The notes beneath the pieces were generated by a model. It ran no database searches. It was given only the letters and a program-made list of their open reading frames with translations, and was not told the origin of the DNA. The translations under genes and the position numbers were made by a program. Positions 1-7,985 of a stretch of DNA of 13,310 nt are shown here, piece after piece. This DNA is from Clostridiaceae bacterium (GTDB taxonomy: Bacteria > Bacillota > Clostridia > Oscillospirales > Acutalibacteraceae): positions 1 through 13,310 of the forward strand of contig JAEDLK010000033.1 of NCBI GenBank assembly GCA_016295355.1, read 5' to 3'. Position 1 is the first letter of the stretch. Each line of letters opens with the position of its first letter.

Positions 1-1
1 T

Positions 2-1285
2 GTTAAAAAGGGCGCTGTGGCAGTGATTACCGAGCACCAAACCGGAGTTGCCGGTGAAATTGTGGTGCCGGATACCCATGCGGCGTTTGCCATAGCCAGT
101 GCGAATTGGTTCGGTCGTCCGGCTGATCGTATGACCCTTATCGGGGTGACTGGCACGAACGGAAAAACATCGATTACCTATATGGTAAAACAGATATTAG
201 AGGCGAACGGCTGTAAGGTCGGCCTGATCGGCACCATTCAGAACATGATTGGGGATAAGGTGTTCCATACCGAGCGTACCACGCCGAGCTGTTTTGAAGT
301 TAACGAGCTGTTTGATCAGATGTATAGAGCCGGTTGTACCCATGTCATCATGGAGGTTTCCTCCCATGCGCTGGATCAAAAGCGGGTGTTTGATGTGACC
401 TTTGATGTGGCCGCCTTCACCAATTTGACCCAGGATCATTTGGATTATCACCGCACCATGGAAGCCTATGCCGCCGCTAAGGCTCGCTTGTTTGCTATGT
501 GCAAAAAAGCAGTTCTGAACGCCGATGATGCCTATCATACGGCCATGTTGATCGACTGCCACGCACCGGCAGTCACCTATTCCATAGCGAATGAAAACGC
601 CGATTATGCGGCACTTAACCCGCATTTTCGCCCCGACGGTGTCAGCTACCGTTTGGGCGGTAAAGAGCGAGGAGAGGTGACGCTGCATACCGGCGGCCGA
701 TTTTCGGTGTATAATTCCCTTTGTGCCTTGGCCATCGCCGCTGAATTGGGCTTTTCGGTCGATTCGGCTATCCGCGCGTTAGACGCTTTGCGGGGCGTCC
801 GAGGGCGCGCCGAGTCCGTACCGAATGAATTTGGCTTTTCGGTGATCATTGACTATGCACACACGCCCGATGGCTTGGCTAATATTCTGGCGACCTTTAA
901 GGAATGTAAAAAGAATCGATTGGTTGTTGTGTTCGGTTGCGGCGGCGATCGAGATCGAACCAAGCGACCGAAAATGGGAAAAATTGCCGGATTGATGAGT
1001 GATTATGTCATTGTGACGAGTGATAATCCACGCAGTGAAGAGCCTATGGCCATTATTGAAGAAATTCTGCCGGGTATTGTCGAAACAGGCACGCCGTACA
1101 CCGTGGTGGAGGATCGCCGTGAGGCGATAAAGGAGGCTGTTCGCACCGCACAAAAGGGTGATATTATTGTTTTGGCGGGCAAGGGCCATGAAACATATCA
1201 AATCCGCAAGGACGGCACGATTCATTTGGATGAACGGGAAGTTGTGGCCCAGGCTTACGAGGAATTGAGAGGAAAGAGAACATGA
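2..1285 (+). CDS. murE: UDP-MurNAc-tripeptide synthetase (meso-DAP-adding), 5'-truncated by the window
   Basis: MurE is the cytoplasmic ATP-dependent Mur ligase that adds the third stem-peptide residue to UDP-MurNAc-L-Ala-D-Glu. The frame is open from the first base, so the true start and roughly 60 N-terminal residues lie outside the window (estimate from the usual position of the P-loop near residue 110). Seen: the Mur-ligase P-loop GTNGKT at 152-169; HVIMEVSSHALDQ and TNLTQDHLDYH of the central domain; an AKARLF segment that carries the carbamylated-lysine position of the family; and DNPRSEEP at 1022-1045 in the C-terminal domain. The DNPR motif is the family signature for meso-diaminopimelate rather than L-lysine, so a DAP-type wall is expected. 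The stop overlaps the mraY start by 4 bases (ATGA), indicating translational coupling. Apart from the missing 5' end nothing looks broken. Confidence 0.97.
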   Translation, partial: VKKGAVAVITEHQTGVAGEIVVPDTHAAFAIASANWFGRPADRMTLIGVTGTNGKTSITYMVKQILEANGCKVGLIGTIQNMIGDKVFHTERTTPSCFEVNELFDQMYRAGCTHVIMEVSSHALDQKRVFDVTFDVAAFTNLTQDHLDYHRTMEAYAAAKARLFAMCKKAVLNADDAYHTAMLIDCHAPAVTYSIANENADYAALNPHFRPDGVSYRLGGKERGEVTLHTGGRFSVYNSLCALAIAAELGFSVDSAIRALDALRGVRGRAESVPNEFGFSVIIDYAHTPDGLANILATFKECKKNRLVVVFGCGGDRDRTKRPKMGKIAGLMSDYVIVTSDNPRSEEPMAIIEEILPGIVETGTPYTVVEDRREAIKEAVRTAQKGDIIVLAGKGHETYQIRKDGTIHLDEREVVAQAYEELRGKRT

Positions 1286-2304
1286 AAGATATCACACCGG
1301 TATTTGCGGCGATTGTTGCGTTTGGCTTTACGGCATTTTCCGGCTTTCTTGCGGTGCCGTTCTTGCACAAATTGAAGTTCGGGCAGACTATTCGGGAAAT
1401 CGGACCCTCCTGGCATAAGAATAAGCAGGGAACCCCCACCATGGGCGGACTTATGATGATGTCATCCGTGCTGATTGCCTTGCTTTTGTGTGTAGCCTAT
1501 GCCTTTATTGTCAGGGGTCAATTTTATGCAGAACTGCATAATCCCAAGCGGTTTGCCATGGTACTTGCCGGTGTGGTTATGGCATTTGCTATGGGAATGG
1601 TTGGTTTTGCCGACGACTACATTAAGGTTGTTAAAAAGCGCAATTTGGGTTTAACTGCCATGCAAAAAACCGTTTTGCAGGCTGTCGTCTCGGGAATGTA
1701 TTTGTTGGCATTGGCCTATGCCGGTATGGATGAAACATGGATTCCGTTTGTGGGTATGGTTCCCATTACCTACGGACCCGGGTTGCTGTTTTGGCCGGTA
1801 GCGTTTTTCTTTGTGTACGGTTTCACCAATGCCGTTAATTTAACCGACGGTATTGACGGCCTGGCCGCCAGTGTCACGCTGGTTGTCAGTTGTGTATTTA
1901 TGCTCATTTCCGGCTTTTCGTCGCTTTTTGCGGTGGATACCTTTGCAGCGGCGGTGGCCGGTGCCTGCGGAGGTTTCTTAATTTGGAACTTTCATCCGGC
2001 CAAGGTCTTTATGGGGGATACCGGTTCCATGTTTTTAGGCGGTGCAGTTGTGGCCTTTTCCTTTGCCACACAAAGACCGATTTTATTGCTGGCCGCCGGC
2101 ATTGTTTATTTGATTGAAGCTTTGTCGGTGGTATTGCAGGTTGCTTCCTTTAAGCTGACCGGCAAACGAATTTTCAAAATGAGCCCCATTCATCATCACT
2201 TTGAGATGTGCGGATGGAGTGAGGAACGTATTGATTTTGTGTTTTGTATAACAGCGGCCGTCGGCGGAGCGGCGGCCTTACTGCCAATTCTTTTGAATCA
2301 TTGA
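1282..2304 (+). CDS. mraY: Phospho-MurNAc-pentapeptide transferase (lipid I synthase)
   Basis: MraY is an integral membrane enzyme that transfers phospho-MurNAc-pentapeptide from UDP to undecaprenyl phosphate, giving lipid I at the inner face of the membrane. The 340-residue length is normal for Firmicutes. The family's catalytic signatures are all visible: the aspartate pair D111-D112 in GFADDYIK, NLTDGIDG at 186-193, FMGDTGS at 243-249, and the histidine triad in PIHHHFE around 304-306. Many hydrophobic stretches fit the ten-helix fold. The ATG lies in the murE stop overlap and is preceded by GAGGAAAG. The gene directly follows murE, without the murF often found at this position, and is followed after 36 bases by ftsW, without murD. 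Confidence 0.97.
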   Translation: MKDITPVFAAIVAFGFTAFSGFLAVPFLHKLKFGQTIREIGPSWHKNKQGTPTMGGLMMMSSVLIALLLCVAYAFIVRGQFYAELHNPKRFAMVLAGVVMAFAMGMVGFADDYIKVVKKRNLGLTAMQKTVLQAVVSGMYLLALAYAGMDETWIPFVGMVPITYGPGLLFWPVAFFFVYGFTNAVNLTDGIDGLAASVTLVVSCVFMLISGFSSLFAVDTFAAAVAGACGGFLIWNFHPAKVFMGDTGSMFLGGAVVAFSFATQRPILLLAAGIVYLIEALSVVLQVASFKLTGKRIFKMSPIHHHFEMCGWSEERIDFVFCITAAVGGAAALLPILLNH

Positions 2305-2340
2305 TTTCGCCTTATTGAGCTGACAGAACGGAGTGTTACG

Positions 2341-3492
2341 GTGGAGCAGAGCCATAAAAGACAAATCAATAAGAAAAACCGCTTTTGGCAACAGGGCAAA
2401 ATGGATATCGGCTTCTTTTCGCTGGTTCTGATTTTGCTTGGTATCGGTCTTGTGATGCTGTTTTCGGCCAGTTATGCCTATTGCTATGCTCAGTACGGCG
2501 ACAGCTATCACTTTATTGCCCGTCAGGCCTTGTTTGCCGTGGTCGGCGTATCAGTGATGATTGTCGTTTCTAAAATCAACTACCATTTCTACCGTAAGTT
2601 CGCTTATGTTCTGTATATTGTTTCAGTGGCTCTGCTGACCTTGTTGTTGGCTCTGCCGCCGATGTACGAAGGGGTGGACTATAAACGCTGGCTGGTTATC
2701 GGTCCGATTTCGTTTCAGCCCTCTGAAATTGCCAAGTTTGCCATTATTCTGCTGTTTTCTATGCTCATTGCCAAGCACGGCGATAAGATGGGAAATTGGA
2801 AGTTTGTATTGACGCTGATTGGTTTACTTGCCTTGGTTTGCGGTCTTGTGGTGGTGGAAACGCACCTGTCGGCCACCATTTTGATTTTTACCATCGGTGT
2901 TGTACTGATGATTGTCGGCGGTTTGGCCGTTAAATATATGATCGGCGGGTTAGGCATCGGCGTTGGAGCGGTTATCCTTATTGTGGTGACAGGGCTTGTC
3001 AGCTACGCTGCAAGCCGGATTACCTATTGGTTGGATCCATGGGCCGATGCAACGGGCGATGGGTATCAGACCATCCAGTCGCTGTTGGCCATTGGTTCGG
3101 GTGGTTTGGCCGGCCGTGGTATCGGGCAATCCCGACAAAAGTATTCTTGGTTGCCTGAACCGCACAATGACTTTATTTTTTCGGTTGTCTGCGAGGAACT
3201 GGGATTTATCGGAGCTATGATTATCATTCTATTGTTCTGCGCCCTTGTGTGGAGAGGCTTTACCATTGCCATGCATGCACCGGATCGTTTCGGTGCCTTG
3301 ATGGCGGTGGGATTGACCTTTCAGGTCGCTTTACAGGCAGGATTGAATATCATGGTGGTGACAAACACCATCCCCAATACCGGTATCAGCTTGCCGTTTT
3401 TCAGCTACGGGGGCACCTCGCTACTGATCTTGTTAGCCGAGATGGGCGTTGTGCTATCCATTTCACGAAGCAGCAATATGGAGAAGGTGTGA
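2341..3492 (+). CDS. ftsW: FtsW/SpoVE/RodA-type (SEDS) lipid II polymerase, probably FtsW
   Basis: SEDS-family glycosyltransferases polymerise lipid II into glycan strands; in a dcw cluster the member is normally the septal enzyme FtsW. The protein has 383 residues and about ten predicted membrane segments. Family motifs seen: SFQPSEIAK at 124-132, WLPEPHNDFIF at 270-280 including D277 at the position of the essential aspartate, and NTGISLPFFSYGGTSLL at 346-362. I chose the GTG at 2341 because CGGAG lies about 7 bases upstream; the next in-frame ATG (2401) has no comparable site and would remove most of the basic cytoplasmic tail. In spore formers a close paralogue, SpoVE, can occupy this place, and sequence inspection does not separate the two. 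murG starts 2 bases after the stop. Confidence 0.92.
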   Translation: MEQSHKRQINKKNRFWQQGKMDIGFFSLVLILLGIGLVMLFSASYAYCYAQYGDSYHFIARQALFAVVGVSVMIVVSKINYHFYRKFAYVLYIVSVALLTLLLALPPMYEGVDYKRWLVIGPISFQPSEIAKFAIILLFSMLIAKHGDKMGNWKFVLTLIGLLALVCGLVVVETHLSATILIFTIGVVLMIVGGLAVKYMIGGLGIGVGAVILIVVTGLVSYAASRITYWLDPWADATGDGYQTIQSLLAIGSGGLAGRGIGQSRQKYSWLPEPHNDFIFSVVCEELGFIGAMIIILLFCALVWRGFTIAMHAPDRFGALMAVGLTFQVALQAGLNIMVVTNTIPNTGISLPFFSYGGTSLLILLAEMGVVLSISRSSNMEKV

Positions 3493-3494
3493 CC

Positions 3495-4616
3495 ATGAAA
3501 CAAATGCATATTCTGTTTGCCGGCGGCGGTACGGCCGGTCATATCAATCCGGCTTTGGCCATGGCCGGCTATATCAAGCAACGACATCCCGATGCACGCA
3601 TCAGCTATATTGGGACACCCGATAAGCTGGAGGCTACCTTGGTACCGGCGGCCGGGTACGACTTTTACCCGATACCTTGCTCCGGCTTTATGAGAAAGAT
3701 TTCGCTTGCCTCGCTAAAACACAATGCTAAAGCGGCTTCACAGGCTGTTTTGGCCTCCAATAAGGCCAAAAAGCTCTTAAAGGAGCTCAAACCCGATGTG
3801 GTTATCGGCACCGGCGGGTATGTCAGCGGACCGGTGTTGCGTGAGGCGGCCCGTATGGGCGTTAAAACCGCTATTCATGAGCAAAACGCATTCCCGGGCA
3901 TCACCAATAAAATGCTGTGTGAAAAGGTTGATCGGGTTATGTTGGCCATGCCCCAGGCAAAAAAACATTTGAAAGAGAATCGGTCTTACGATGTCACCGG
4001 CAATCCCGTGCGCAGCGAATTGACCTCCATGACAAGAGCCGATGCCCGTCGAATTTTACAGATAGATGACCGTCCGCTTTTGCTGTCCTTCGGCGGCAGC
4101 TTAGGGGCCCGTCCTATCAATGAGGCGGTGTGTGAACTGATTCGCACAGAGGCCGACAACCCGTCGTATTATCATATTCATGCAACCGGCAAGGCCGGTT
4201 ATCGGACGGTGTGCCATGACCTTGAGGGTGTTGATTTGGGTGAGACCATTACCGTTCGAGAATACATTGACAATATGGATGTTTGCATGGCGGCAGCCGA
4301 TTTGGTGATTTGCCGTGCCGGTGCCATTACTTTGAGTGAGTTGGCCGTTTGCGGCAAACCGTCTGTTTTGATCCCGTCCCCCTATGTGGCGGAAAATCAT
4401 CAGTTTCATAATGCTATGACGCTGAAAAAAGCCGGTGCGTCCGTGGTAATTGAGGAAAAGAATCTTACAGGCGAAGCGCTGATTGATACTGTTAATGGTT
4501 TGATTGAAAACAAACCGAAATTGCAAGTGATGGCCGAATCGGCTCGTAGCTGTGCCATTGACGATTGCCTTGAGAGAATCTATCGCATTGTCATGGAGTT
4601 GTATACGGGCGCTTAA
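3495..4616 (+). CDS. murG: UDP-GlcNAc:lipid I N-acetylglucosaminyltransferase
   Basis: MurG is a peripheral GT-B glycosyltransferase that adds GlcNAc to lipid I to form lipid II on the cytoplasmic membrane face. I set the start at ATG 3495 (373 residues), because GGAGAAGG at 3480-3487 lies 7 bases upstream and the glycine-rich loop GGGTAGH then begins at residue 10, as is usual. The open frame extends further 5' inside ftsW, but that part does not resemble MurG. Other signatures: VIGTGGYVSGPV, IHEQNAFPGITNK, a second glycine loop FGGSLGA, and the donor-binding segment CRAGAITLSELAVCGKPSVLIPSP followed by AENHQ. Coupling with ftsW is tight (2-base gap). The stop is followed by a 113-base gap with a promoter, so a transcript boundary or internal entry point probably lies after murG. 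Confidence 0.97.
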   Translation: MKQMHILFAGGGTAGHINPALAMAGYIKQRHPDARISYIGTPDKLEATLVPAAGYDFYPIPCSGFMRKISLASLKHNAKAASQAVLASNKAKKLLKELKPDVVIGTGGYVSGPVLREAARMGVKTAIHEQNAFPGITNKMLCEKVDRVMLAMPQAKKHLKENRSYDVTGNPVRSELTSMTRADARRILQIDDRPLLLSFGGSLGARPINEAVCELIRTEADNPSYYHIHATGKAGYRTVCHDLEGVDLGETITVREYIDNMDVCMAAADLVICRAGAITLSELAVCGKPSVLIPSPYVAENHQFHNAMTLKKAGASVVIEEKNLTGEALIDTVNGLIENKPKLQVMAESARSCAIDDCLERIYRIVMELYTGA

Positions 4617-4668
4617 ACATCCTTTAACAGTCTGAAATTCGGTTAACAAGTCCCTCGCGGTAGGTCTT

Positions 4669-4697
4669 TTGTCAAGAATCGAACCGTTGCATAGAAT
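4669..4697 (+). promoter_or_regulatory. Candidate sigma-A promoter of murA-ftsQ
   Basis: TTGTCA (4669-4674) and TAGAAT (4692-4697) each match the vegetative -35 and -10 consensus at 5 of 6 positions and are separated by 17 bases. Transcription would begin near 4704, leaving a leader of about 25 bases that contains the ribosome binding site for the ATG at 4730. The site lies in the only large gap of the murE-ftsQ block. It is a sequence match only, with no experimental evidence. Confidence 0.6.
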
Positions 4698-4729
4698 GAA
4701 GTATCACAATGGAATGGCGGGGGTGCTTC

Positions 4730-6025
4730 ATGACGGCATTTACGGTTGACGGTGGCAGAAGAACCGACGGAACAATCAGGGTACAGGGAGCAAAAAACAG
4801 TGTTTTGCCTATTTTGGCGGCAACATTACTGATACATAACAAGAGCGTCATTCATAATTGTCCGCCGCTCGGAGATGTGGATGCGGCGCTGAAAATTTTG
4901 GTGAAGCTCGGCTGCGTCTGCGTGAATGATCACCAATCGGTCATCGTTGATGCCACTGATGTGGCCAATTATGAAATTCCCAAGACGCTGATGCACGAGA
5001 TGCGTTCGTCGGTGTTGTTTTTGGGCGCTATCATTTCCCGTATGGGTCGGGCGGTGATCACCAGTCCCGGCGGTTGTGAGCTTGGCCCCAGACCGATTGA
5101 CCTGCATCTTTCCTCCCTCAAGCAATGCGGTGTGAATGTTCGTGAGGAAGAGGGAACACTCTTTTGCAGTGCACCGAATGGTCTTCACGGTGCTACCATC
5201 AAATTACCGTTTCCAAGCGTCGGGGCTACAGAAAACATCATGATTGCCGTGGCGGTATCAAAAGGGACAACGGTTATTTACGGAGCGGCTAAAGAGCCGG
5301 AAATCAGTGATTTGGCTGACTTTTTGAATGCCGCCGGTGCAAAAATCAGCGGGGCCGGCAGCGATACGGTCATTATTGAGGGTGTCAAGAGTCTGCATAG
5401 CACCGAGCACAAGGTGATTCCCGATCGAATAGTGGCCGCAACCTATTTGTCAGCGGCTGCCATTACCGGCGGTCGGGTTTGTCTTAAAGAGGCCAGGCCG
5501 GAATACTATTTATCTGTTTTGAAGGTTTTTGAGCAAATGGGCTGTACGCTTACCGGGAAAGGGCAGGAATTAACGCTATGCGCCCGTGAACCGCTTAGGG
5601 GCGTTTCGACTCTTGTAACAAGAGCTTACCCGGGTTTTCCGACCGATGCCGGTCCTCTGTTGGTTCCGGTGCTTTGTCGGGCCGAAGGGGAGAGCCGCAT
5701 AACCGAAACCATTTTTGAGAATCGTTTTCGTTTTGTCGAGCAGTTGCGGTATTTCGGAGCAGACATAAATATAAACGGTCGTACGGCAACCGTAATCGGC
5801 CGACCTCTTTTGGCGGCAACGGTCGATTGTACCGACTTACGGGGCGGAACGGCACTTGTGCTGGCGGCACTGGCGGCATCAGGGCGTTCCTTTATACGAG
5901 AAGTACATCATATTAAACGAGGTTATTATGACCTACCCGGCTGCTTGAGCGCACTGGGGTGTGAAGTAAAGGAAGTTGAAATAGATGGAAGCCACACAGC
6001 GGAAAAAGAGGAAATCACGCCATAA
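4730..6025 (+). CDS. murA: UDP-N-acetylglucosamine 1-carboxyvinyltransferase
   Basis: MurA transfers enolpyruvate from PEP to UDP-GlcNAc, the committed first step of peptidoglycan synthesis, in the cytoplasm. I prefer ATG 4730 (431 residues): GGCGGGGGT lies 6-7 bases upstream, and numbering then aligns with known MurA, giving K22-N23 in VQGAKNS, R92, and the PEP-reactive cysteine C116 in SPGGCELGPRP. An in-frame ATG at 4709 would add MEWRGCF, has no ribosome binding site and would sit almost at the predicted transcript start. The catalytic aspartate D306 is in FPTDAGP, where most relatives I know have DMQ or DAQ. DLRGGTALVLA and HIKRGYYDL are near the C-terminus. The cysteine predicts fosfomycin sensitivity. 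Many Firmicutes carry two MurA paralogues; which one this is cannot be decided here. The 3' end overlaps ftsQ by 41 bases. Confidence 0.95.
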   Translation: MTAFTVDGGRRTDGTIRVQGAKNSVLPILAATLLIHNKSVIHNCPPLGDVDAALKILVKLGCVCVNDHQSVIVDATDVANYEIPKTLMHEMRSSVLFLGAIISRMGRAVITSPGGCELGPRPIDLHLSSLKQCGVNVREEEGTLFCSAPNGLHGATIKLPFPSVGATENIMIAVAVSKGTTVIYGAAKEPEISDLADFLNAAGAKISGAGSDTVIIEGVKSLHSTEHKVIPDRIVAATYLSAAAITGGRVCLKEARPEYYLSVLKVFEQMGCTLTGKGQELTLCAREPLRGVSTLVTRAYPGFPTDAGPLLVPVLCRAEGESRITETIFENRFRFVEQLRYFGADININGRTATVIGRPLLAATVDCTDLRGGTALVLAALAASGRSFIREVHHIKRGYYDLPGCLSALGCEVKEVEIDGSHTAEKEEITP

Positions 6026-6743
6026 AAAGAAACGCTTGGCTTTTCTTTTCCTATTGGTGGTCGTAGCTATCGGCTTGCTTGGCGGGCTGTCTTTTACCGT
6101 ACTGTTTCCGGTGCGCCATGTTTCGGTTAACGGCAGTGGTTATTATTCAAATGAGCAACTGTTGCAGGCGCTGGGCTTTAATGAAAAGACCCAACTGTTT
6201 TCGGTACGCAAGGAGGCTGTTTTGAAAAAGGTGCAGGCGGCCTTGCCTTACATAGATGATGTCACCATTGAACGACAGTTGCCGGATACCTTGGTGTTGA
6301 ATTTTACCGATACTGCCGTTTTTTATCGCATATCTTATGATAATAAAGCGGTGCTGTGTGACAGTCGGTTTCGAGTGGTTGAGGAGGACAGTGCCATCAA
6401 TGTGATCCCGATGCGTCTTGTGTGTCCTTTTGAGATTGAGAAAGACCGTGTGGTTTTGGATGAAGAACATGCGGCTGTGGTGAAGGCACTGACTGAGAAC
6501 GCCTCGAATAACGCCATGACGCTGAATGAGGTCAATATTCAATCGCTTGATTCGCTGTCTGTGCGCGTTAATGACCGTTTTTTGGTTAAATTGGGCGGCC
6601 GCAACGACCTTGAGGGAAAAATATTGCATTTGGCCGGTATGATGCGCAGTATGTCCGAGGATGATAAGGGTGTCGTCGATTTGTCCGAATGGGCCGAGAA
6701 TAATCATAAAGGTTACTTTATCAAAGCCTTTGATGGGGATTGA
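5985..6743 (+). CDS. ftsQ: Cell-division protein FtsQ/DivIB
   Basis: FtsQ/DivIB is a bitopic divisome protein that links early and late division proteins through its extracytoplasmic part. The 252-residue product shows the typical layout: a short, very basic cytoplasmic tail (residues 1-17, mostly Lys and Arg), one membrane span at about 18-41, and then a POTRA-like domain beginning with PVRHVSVNG and including YIDDVTIERQLPDTLVLNFTD near residues 86-106. A beta-type domain follows. Sequence conservation in this family is low, so the call rests on topology, the POTRA pattern and position between murA and ftsZ. AGGAAG about 9 bases before ATG 5985 supports this start, although it places the first 41 bases inside murA. 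No clear terminator follows; ftsZ has its own promoter 76 bases downstream. Confidence 0.9.
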   Translation: MEATQRKKRKSRHKKKRLAFLFLLVVVAIGLLGGLSFTVLFPVRHVSVNGSGYYSNEQLLQALGFNEKTQLFSVRKEAVLKKVQAALPYIDDVTIERQLPDTLVLNFTDTAVFYRISYDNKAVLCDSRFRVVEEDSAINVIPMRLVCPFEIEKDRVVLDEEHAAVVKALTENASNNAMTLNEVNIQSLDSLSVRVNDRFLVKLGGRNDLEGKILHLAGMMRSMSEDDKGVVDLSEWAENNHKGYFIKAFDGD

Positions 6744-6783
6744 TTCACGCCTTTTTTGTCGAAAAACGATCATTTTGTAAGAA

Positions 6784-6813
6784 AAGTGAGAAAAAACAAT
6801 TTTTTCTGCACTT
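6784..6813. repeat. Imperfect inverted repeat upstream of the ftsZ promoter
   Basis: The left arm AAGTGAGAAAAAA (6784-6796) pairs with TTTTTTCT plus CACTT (6800-6807 and 6809-6813) across a CAA loop. This gives 13 pairs with a single bulged G at 6808. The repeat ends 5 bases before the -35 box of ftsZ. It is too AT-rich to be a convincing terminator for ftsQ and lacks a following T run, so an operator or weak attenuating hairpin are alternatives. Confidence 0.6.
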
Positions 6814-6818
6814 GCCTA

Positions 6819-6847
6819 TTGAAATTTCCTAATAGTTGTGTTAATAT
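6819..6847 (+). promoter_or_regulatory. Sigma-A-type promoter of ftsZ
   Basis: TTGAAA (6819-6824), an exactly 17-base spacer, and TAATAT (6842-6847) form a strong vegetative promoter match. The leader of about 50 bases contains the small perfect palindrome TTTATC-TATT-GATAAA (6861-6876) and GGAGG at 6893-6897, 8 bases before the ftsZ ATG. The placement implies that ftsZ can be transcribed independently of the upstream wall genes. Confidence 0.8.
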
Positions 6848-6905
6848 TTATGTGTGTAGTTTTATCTATTGATAAATGAGAAATAGAAAGACGGAGGAAT
6901 TTACA

Positions 6906-7973
6906 ATGTCGCTTGAAGTAGCTAACGAAACAGAAGATGTTGTTCAGATTAAAGTTGTCGGTGTCGGCGGAGGCGGAGGAAATGCCGTTAACCGCATGGT
7001 TGAAGCCGGTGTAAAGGGTGTTGAGTTTATTGCCGTTAACACTGATAAGGCTGCTCTTTATCTGTCCAAGGCCGATCAGAAGATTCAGATCGGTGATAAA
7101 ACCACTTCCGGCATGGGTGCCGGCGCCAATCCTGAAAAAGGAAAGGCCGCTGCCGAAGAATCCAAGGATGAAATCGCCGCTGCCATTCGCAGTGCCGATA
7201 TGATTTTTATCACCGCCGGTATGGGTGGCGGAACCGGTACGGGTGCTGCCCCCGTGGTCGCACAGATTGCCAAAGAACTCGGCATTTTGACCGTCGGTAT
7301 CGTAACCAAGCCCTTCTCCTTTGAAGGAAAAAAGAGAATGGTTCAGGCCGAATCGGGTATTGAAGCGTTGCGTGCTTGTGTGGACAGCTTGATTGTCATC
7401 CCGAACGAGCGCTTGAAATTCGTTTCCGAGCAGAAGATCACCTTTAAGAATGCCTTTGATATTGCCGATGATGTTTTGCGTCAGGGCGTTCAGAGCATCA
7501 CCGAGTTGATCAATGTTACCGCATTGGTTAACCTCGACTTTGCCGATGTAACGGCTATTATGGCCGGCGCCGGTTATGCTCATATGGGCGTTGGTTTCGC
7601 CACCGGTCGTGATAAGGCAGAGCAGGCTGCTCGTGCCGCTATCACAAGCCCGTTGATTGAAACGTCCATGGAAAATGCCAAGGGTGTTATCATCAGCATC
7701 ACCGGTTCCGAGGATATCGGTTTGGAAGAGGTCGAGTTGGCTTCTTCGATCATTTCCGATATGGCTCATCCGGATGCCACCATCATTTGGGGTGCCAAAT
7801 TTGACGAAACCTTGGAAGATGCTATCCGCGTGACCGTTGTGGCTACCGGTTTGGGCGACGAGGCCAGTGCAAAGAAGCAAGATGTATTGGCCGAAAAGTT
7901 GGGCGGCATGGTTCAGAGTAAGGACGAGGATGAGAACTATACCGATTTACTTAACCTGTTCAACAAAAACTGA
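6906..7973 (+). CDS. ftsZ: Tubulin-like cell-division GTPase FtsZ
   Basis: FtsZ polymerises into the Z-ring that recruits the divisome. ATG 6906 (355 residues) is chosen because GGAGG lies 8 bases upstream; an in-frame ATG at 6876 has no ribosome binding site. Seen: a glycine-rich nucleotide loop VGVGGGGGNAVNRM (18-31), the tubulin signature GGGTGTG (107-113), PFSFEGKKR, NERL, and the T7 synergy loop NLDFADV (209-215), which completes the GTPase site of the neighbouring subunit. The globular core ends near residue 316. The linker is only about 28 residues, and the C-terminal peptide reads YTDLLNLFNKN, without the proline of the common DIPxFLR form. There is no ftsA upstream, so ring anchoring by SepF or another factor is likely (inference). 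The gene is bounded by its own promoter and terminator. Confidence 0.98.
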   Translation: MSLEVANETEDVVQIKVVGVGGGGGNAVNRMVEAGVKGVEFIAVNTDKAALYLSKADQKIQIGDKTTSGMGAGANPEKGKAAAEESKDEIAAAIRSADMIFITAGMGGGTGTGAAPVVAQIAKELGILTVGIVTKPFSFEGKKRMVQAESGIEALRACVDSLIVIPNERLKFVSEQKITFKNAFDIADDVLRQGVQSITELINVTALVNLDFADVTAIMAGAGYAHMGVGFATGRDKAEQAARAAITSPLIETSMENAKGVIISITGSEDIGLEEVELASSIISDMAHPDATIIWGAKFDETLEDAIRVTVVATGLGDEASAKKQDVLAEKLGGMVQSKDEDENYTDLLNLFNKN

Positions 7974-7985
7974 TTATAACAGGAT

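Noticed and set aside
3249..3494. 5' extension of the murG frame into ftsW
   Set aside because: The extra residues do not resemble MurG; ATG 3495 has a clear ribosome binding site and places the glycine loop at the usual position.
4640..4680. Possible terminator hairpin after murG
   Set aside because: Only a short, interrupted pairing (ACAAG with CTTTTGT) is present, too weak to support.
6816..7880. Long minus-strand open frame opposite ftsZ (354 codons)
   Set aside because: It mirrors the codon bias of ftsZ, shows no protein family pattern and has no sensible promoter or ribosome binding site.
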